A stretch of DNA of 64,000 bases from an uncultured bacterium (lineage in GTDB: Bacteria > Bacillota > Clostridia > Christensenellales > HGM11417), in contig CAJMQN010000002.1 of NCBI GenBank assembly GCA_905215695.1, positions 124,001 through 188,000 of the forward strand, read 5' to 3'. Below the pieces are notes generated by a model, which was not told the origin of the DNA, ran no database searches, and worked only from the letters and a program-made list of their open reading frames with translations. Every line of letters starts with the position of its first letter. Within the stretch, counting starts at the first letter, position 1. A program made the translations under genes and the position numbers. Shown here piece by piece: positions 61,242-64,000 of this stretch.

Positions 61242-62530
61242 CTGTCCTCCGCAAGTTTTTCGTTCAGTTTCTCGAGGTCAGACCACATTTCGAGGTCTCC
61301 CGTACCGCCGAAGATTTCCTGCATCACAACCGCCTTCTGTTTGGGCATGAATCCTTGCGTTTTCGTCGGCTCATAAAAGACTCCGTAGGTCTTTTCGGGC
61401 GAATTCGCGCCGAGACCCGCCCAGTCGTACTCGCAGTTGTAGAGCCGGAACCAAAGACAACTCTCTACGTACCGCATTTCTTCCATGCAATACCGATAGA
61501 CGAGCTTTGCCGCCTCGCTTTGAGAGGCGATGAGGTCGGGAGAATTGGAGTCGAACCAACCCATTTCCGTGAAAATGACAGGCTTTCCGTCATCTCCGTT
61601 GTCAATCGCGAGCTGATAGATGTCGCCATTGTACCCAATCCAATCTTCGTCCATGGGCATACCGTCATAGGGGTGCCAGGAGAAACCGCCGAAATAGTCG
61701 TCAGAATCCGTGCTCTTCTCCCCGATCCGCGGAAACTCCCCGCTGTTGATATTGTCATAGACGTAGCCGAGAAAATACTCGATTTCCCGGGACGCCATGT
61801 TTCCGAGAGAAGTCCAGCCCGGTGTGAGCGTGACCGCTTCGGAATTTGCGGCAAGAATTCCGCGATTTGCGAAGTACATATAGTCGGTATTCGCCGCGGC
61901 GGACTCATCGATGGCAAATCCGCCCTGTTTGGTGTCCGGGTTGTAGGTCGCCGGGTGGAAGAAGGTGTCCGCGTTGTACTCGTTGCCCATCTCCCAATAG
62001 GTGATTTCGTCAAACTCTCCGACGAGCACAGTCCAGGCTTGCGAGACCGCCTCCGCCCAGGTTTCATAGCAGGAATCCACTCCATAGACGGGCACGCCCA
62101 GCGAACCCGCGGGCACGCTCTGCCCCGCGTCCGTCACGAAGGGCGGCAGAACGATTCCCTCTCCCACGATGAAACCGATTCCCGCGTCGTGGAGTTTCTG
62201 GATAGATTCGTGAAAATAAGGGACCATTTCCTCGTCCAGTTCGATCTCTATGGTGCCGTCGTCATAGTCCACAATGAATTTTGAGAAGATGCTCGCCGGA
62301 AACATCATGCGGAAGGAGTTGCACCCCATCGCGCCCATGAGATAGACGGTGACGTCGCGGTTGAATCCGATGACCTGATCTTCGTTTGAGTTCGCGCGCT
62401 TTTCCCAAAGCGGCTCGAAAAAGCCGTACATGTGCGTTTTGTCCGCAGTCGGCGGGGTCTCTTCTCCGCCGCAGGCAGTGCATCCGAGAATGCACAGGAC
62501 GGAGAGAAAGAGACAGAACAGTTTTTTCAT
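61238..62530 (-). CDS. Clan GH-A-like glycosidase lipoprotein, copy 1
   Basis: A 430-residue lipoprotein (lipobox cysteine 17 or 20) paralogous to the next gene: same YGFFEPLWEKRAN start, TYWEMGNEYN acid/base candidate, VTLTPGWTSLG, SWHPYDG, IFTEMGWFD nucleophile candidate and MPKQKAVVMQEIFGG end. The tandem arrangement suggests duplication with specialisation. It lies 9 nt after the ABC permease gene. Family number and substrate unknown. Confidence 0.75.
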   Translation of the reverse strand: MKKLFCLFLSVLCILGCTACGGEETPPTADKTHMYGFFEPLWEKRANSNEDQVIGFNRDVTVYLMGAMGCNSFRMMFPASIFSKFIVDYDDGTIEIELDEEMVPYFHESIQKLHDAGIGFIVGEGIVLPPFVTDAGQSVPAGSLGVPVYGVDSCYETWAEAVSQAWTVLVGEFDEITYWEMGNEYNADTFFHPATYNPDTKQGGFAIDESAAANTDYMYFANRGILAANSEAVTLTPGWTSLGNMASREIEYFLGYVYDNINSGEFPRIGEKSTDSDDYFGGFSWHPYDGMPMDEDWIGYNGDIYQLAIDNGDDGKPVIFTEMGWFDSNSPDLIASQSEAAKLVYRYCMEEMRYVESCLWFRLYNCEYDWAGLGANSPEKTYGVFYEPTKTQGFMPKQKAVVMQEIFGGTGDLEMWSDLEKLNEKLAEDR

Positions 62531-62539
62531 GATTCCTCC

Positions 62540-63418
62540 TTAACCTTTGAGCCCGCCTGCGACGGTATTCGCGATAATCGTCTTTTGGAAGACCGCGAAG
62601 ATGACGATGACGGGGACCGAAGAGAGCACCATCGCCGAAAAGACGACAGGCCAGTTGGAGCCTCGGGAGCTCATCTCCTGCTGTAACTGATAGATTCCGA
62701 CCGCAAGCGTCGGGAATTCGCGCAGATACATGTAGGGCGTAAAGTAATCGTTCCAGAACCCGATAAAGCTGATGATTCCCACCGCGAACAGCGAAGGCTT
62801 CGCCTGCGGGAGCATAATCCGTACGAAAATCTGAAAGTTTCCCGCGCCGTCAATTTGCGCCGCCTCCGCATAGGTCCAGGATAGACTTTTAAAGAACCCG
62901 TACAGCAGAAAGAAGTTAAATCCGAACCCGCCCGAATACATGAGAACAATGCCGAGATGGTTGTTCGCAAGTCCGCTCTCGAACATAAATTTGTACTGCG
63001 CCGCAAGGGAGCCGGATGTCGGAATCAGCATAATCGTGATAGCGAGTCCGTAGATAAAATTCCTGCCCTTAAAATCGAATTTGGAAACCACGTAGGCGGA
63101 CATCGCGCAGGCGATTGTCGAACCCGCCGTGCCCCCGACGGCAAGGATGAATGAGTTTAAAAACATCGAGAAGAGGTTGTACTCGCTGAACGCTTTTGCG
63201 TAATTGTCCAGCGTCCATTTCCCGAAGTTAAACCAGTCCATTGGGTATTTTGCAAAGTCGAGCCTCGTGCGGAAGGAATTGATTGCCGCCCACAGCAGAG
63301 GGAAGACGAGAGAGATGCCGTAGAGGATAAAGACAATCAGGACAATGATCATCGTGACCTTGGGCAGAGAACATTTGTCCTCGCTCGCCTTCCGCGCTCT
63401 TTGTGCGTGAAATGCCAT
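62540..63418 (-). CDS. ABC sugar transporter permease (MalG/LplC-type)
   Basis: A 292-residue inner-membrane permease with six predicted helices. The EAA loop EAAQIDGAGNFQIFVRIMLP is the docking site for the ATPase. It resembles the LplC/CarB-like subgroup of carbohydrate uptake (CUT1) permeases; a second permease and a binding protein are expected to the right of the window. The ATG overlaps the preceding stop by one base (TAATG). Confidence 0.93.
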   Translation of the reverse strand: MAFHAQRARKASEDKCSLPKVTMIIVLIVFILYGISLVFPLLWAAINSFRTRLDFAKYPMDWFNFGKWTLDNYAKAFSEYNLFSMFLNSFILAVGGTAGSTIACAMSAYVVSKFDFKGRNFIYGLAITIMLIPTSGSLAAQYKFMFESGLANNHLGIVLMYSGGFGFNFFLLYGFFKSLSWTYAEAAQIDGAGNFQIFVRIMLPQAKPSLFAVGIISFIGFWNDYFTPYMYLREFPTLAVGIYQLQQEMSSRGSNWPVVFSAMVLSSVPVIVIFAVFQKTIIANTVAGGLKG

Positions 63419-64000
63419 TATTTGATCCTTTTTCTCGTATAGAAGAGTCCGAATGCGGCAAGTGCAATCACCGCAAGTCCGCCGCCCAGCATTCCGCCGA
63501 TGCCGCCCGTCGAGCCGCAGCCTCCGCAGCCGCCCTTTTCGGGTTCTTCGGGTTTGTTGGGATCATCGGGCTCCTCGGGCTCTTCGGGGTCCGGCGGAAC
63601 AACGTCGTCGGGAATTTCCGAATAGTCCGAGAGGTTGACGAACACAAAGCGGTCCAGCGCAATTCCGCCAGAAACCGTCGCGACACCCACCCGTCCGGGT
63701 ACGGCGCAATCCACGTCGAATTCCGCAACAGGTTCATTGAGTACGTCATAGGGAAGGTCTCCGTACATGAGCGCGATTTGGAGCTTTCCGCCCATCACCG
63801 TCGTCTGTACGACAAAGGAGCCCTCTCCGATCGCCGCAAAGACATCAACGCCGAGTTCAATGGTACGTTCCTCTGCACCGTCTTTGACTGTCGCCTTCGT
63901 GGAACCCTTCGTAAATGTCACCGTGCAGGCATCCGCAAGCGTATCCTCGGAATCCAGCCGTCCGAAGTACAGCGAAATATCCGTACACGTTTCGGAAATT
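63418..64000 (-). CDS. C-terminal part of a surface-anchored protein, N-terminus beyond window
   Basis: Open reading frame entering from the right edge; about 193 residues are visible. The first 110 or so form a beta-rich domain (LQIALMYGD, ALDRFVFVNLSD), perhaps lectin- or concanavalin-like. A Pro/Glu/Asp linker (DPEEPEEPDDPNKPEEPEK) follows, then GGCGGCGSTGGIGG, a hydrophobic helix and TRKRIK. This tail matches in design the C-terminus of the S8 protease at 10627, so the two probably share a surface-sorting route. Given the operon, it may bind the target glycan. Confidence 0.8.
   Translation of the reverse strand, partial: ISETCTDISLYFGRLDSEDTLADACTVTFTKGSTKATVKDGAEERTIELGVDVFAAIGEGSFVVQTTVMGGKLQIALMYGDLPYDVLNEPVAEFDVDCAVPGRVGVATVSGGIALDRFVFVNLSDYSEIPDDVVPPDPEEPEEPDDPNKPEEPEKGGCGGCGSTGGIGGMLGGGLAVIALAAFGLFYTRKRIK

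Noticed and set aside
1..64000. CRISPR arrays, insertion sequences, integrases, toxin-antitoxin pairs or phage genes
   Set aside because: Looked for repeats with spacers, transposase or integrase motifs and small paired genes; none found. The repeated DNA in 3642-17724 is protein-coding LRR repeat, not a CRISPR array.

Overview
The window is a stretch of a bacterial chromosome of roughly 55% G+C. Its contents point to an anaerobic Firmicutes/Clostridia-type gut or environmental organism. The evidence is an L7Ae-family ribosomal-like protein between rpoC and rpsL, a YitT-family protein, a flotillin/NfeD pair, consensus sigma-A promoters, GGAGG ribosome binding sites, rubredoxin, many lipoproteins, and large BspA-type leucine-rich repeat and InlB-type B-repeat surface proteins. 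I cannot name the genus from the sequence. I saw no insertion sequence, phage, integron or CRISPR array.

Region 1 (1-17964, minus strand) is a surface-protein operon. A 2365-residue subtilisin-family (S8) protease fused to LRR repeats comes first. It is followed by two LRR/B-repeat lipoproteins (one broken by a frameshift), a tiny zinc-ribbon membrane protein, a B-repeat/GLUG-like lipoprotein, and a family-5 peptide-type solute-binding lipoprotein that runs off the left edge. A consensus promoter drives this operon through a leader of about 200 nt holding two intrinsic-terminator hairpins.

Region 2 (17999-25868) is a mixed housekeeping segment. It holds a YitT-like membrane protein, flotillin plus NfeD, two small unknown proteins, a YfcE-like phosphodiesterase with an apparently leaderless mRNA, an L-fucose isomerase/mutarotase operon divergent from an AraC-type regulator with a shared palindromic operator candidate, and rubredoxin.

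Region 3 (25872-41747) is information processing. On the minus strand the order of transcription is rpoB, rpoC, an L7Ae-like gene, rpsL, rpsG, fusA, tuf, tRNA-Ala(GGC). Divergent from it is an operon of rqcP/hslR, an ispD-ispF fusion, radA and a small membrane protein. The predicted promoters of the two divergent operons lie beyond each other, so their 5' leaders should overlap in antisense.

Region 4 (41807-49738) holds an APC-family amino-acid permease, a zinc/cadmium P-type ATPase with its ArsR-family repressor and a textbook operator, a GH106-like glycosidase, and NADP-type isocitrate dehydrogenase.

Region 5 (49732-64000, minus strand) is one tightly packed carbohydrate-utilisation operon that enters from the right edge. 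It encodes a surface-anchored protein, an ABC sugar permease, two tandem paralogous clan-A glycosidase-like lipoproteins, a GntR-type regulator (frameshifted), an alpha/beta-hydrolase lipoprotein, a GH42 beta-galactosidase, a GH78 alpha-L-rhamnosidase, an SGNH-hydrolase lipoprotein and a second GH78-like enzyme. The set suggests use of a rhamnose- and galactose-containing, esterified plant glycan (rhamnogalacturonan or arabinogalactan type). With the nearby fucose genes, the organism looks like a deoxysugar and plant-polysaccharide user.
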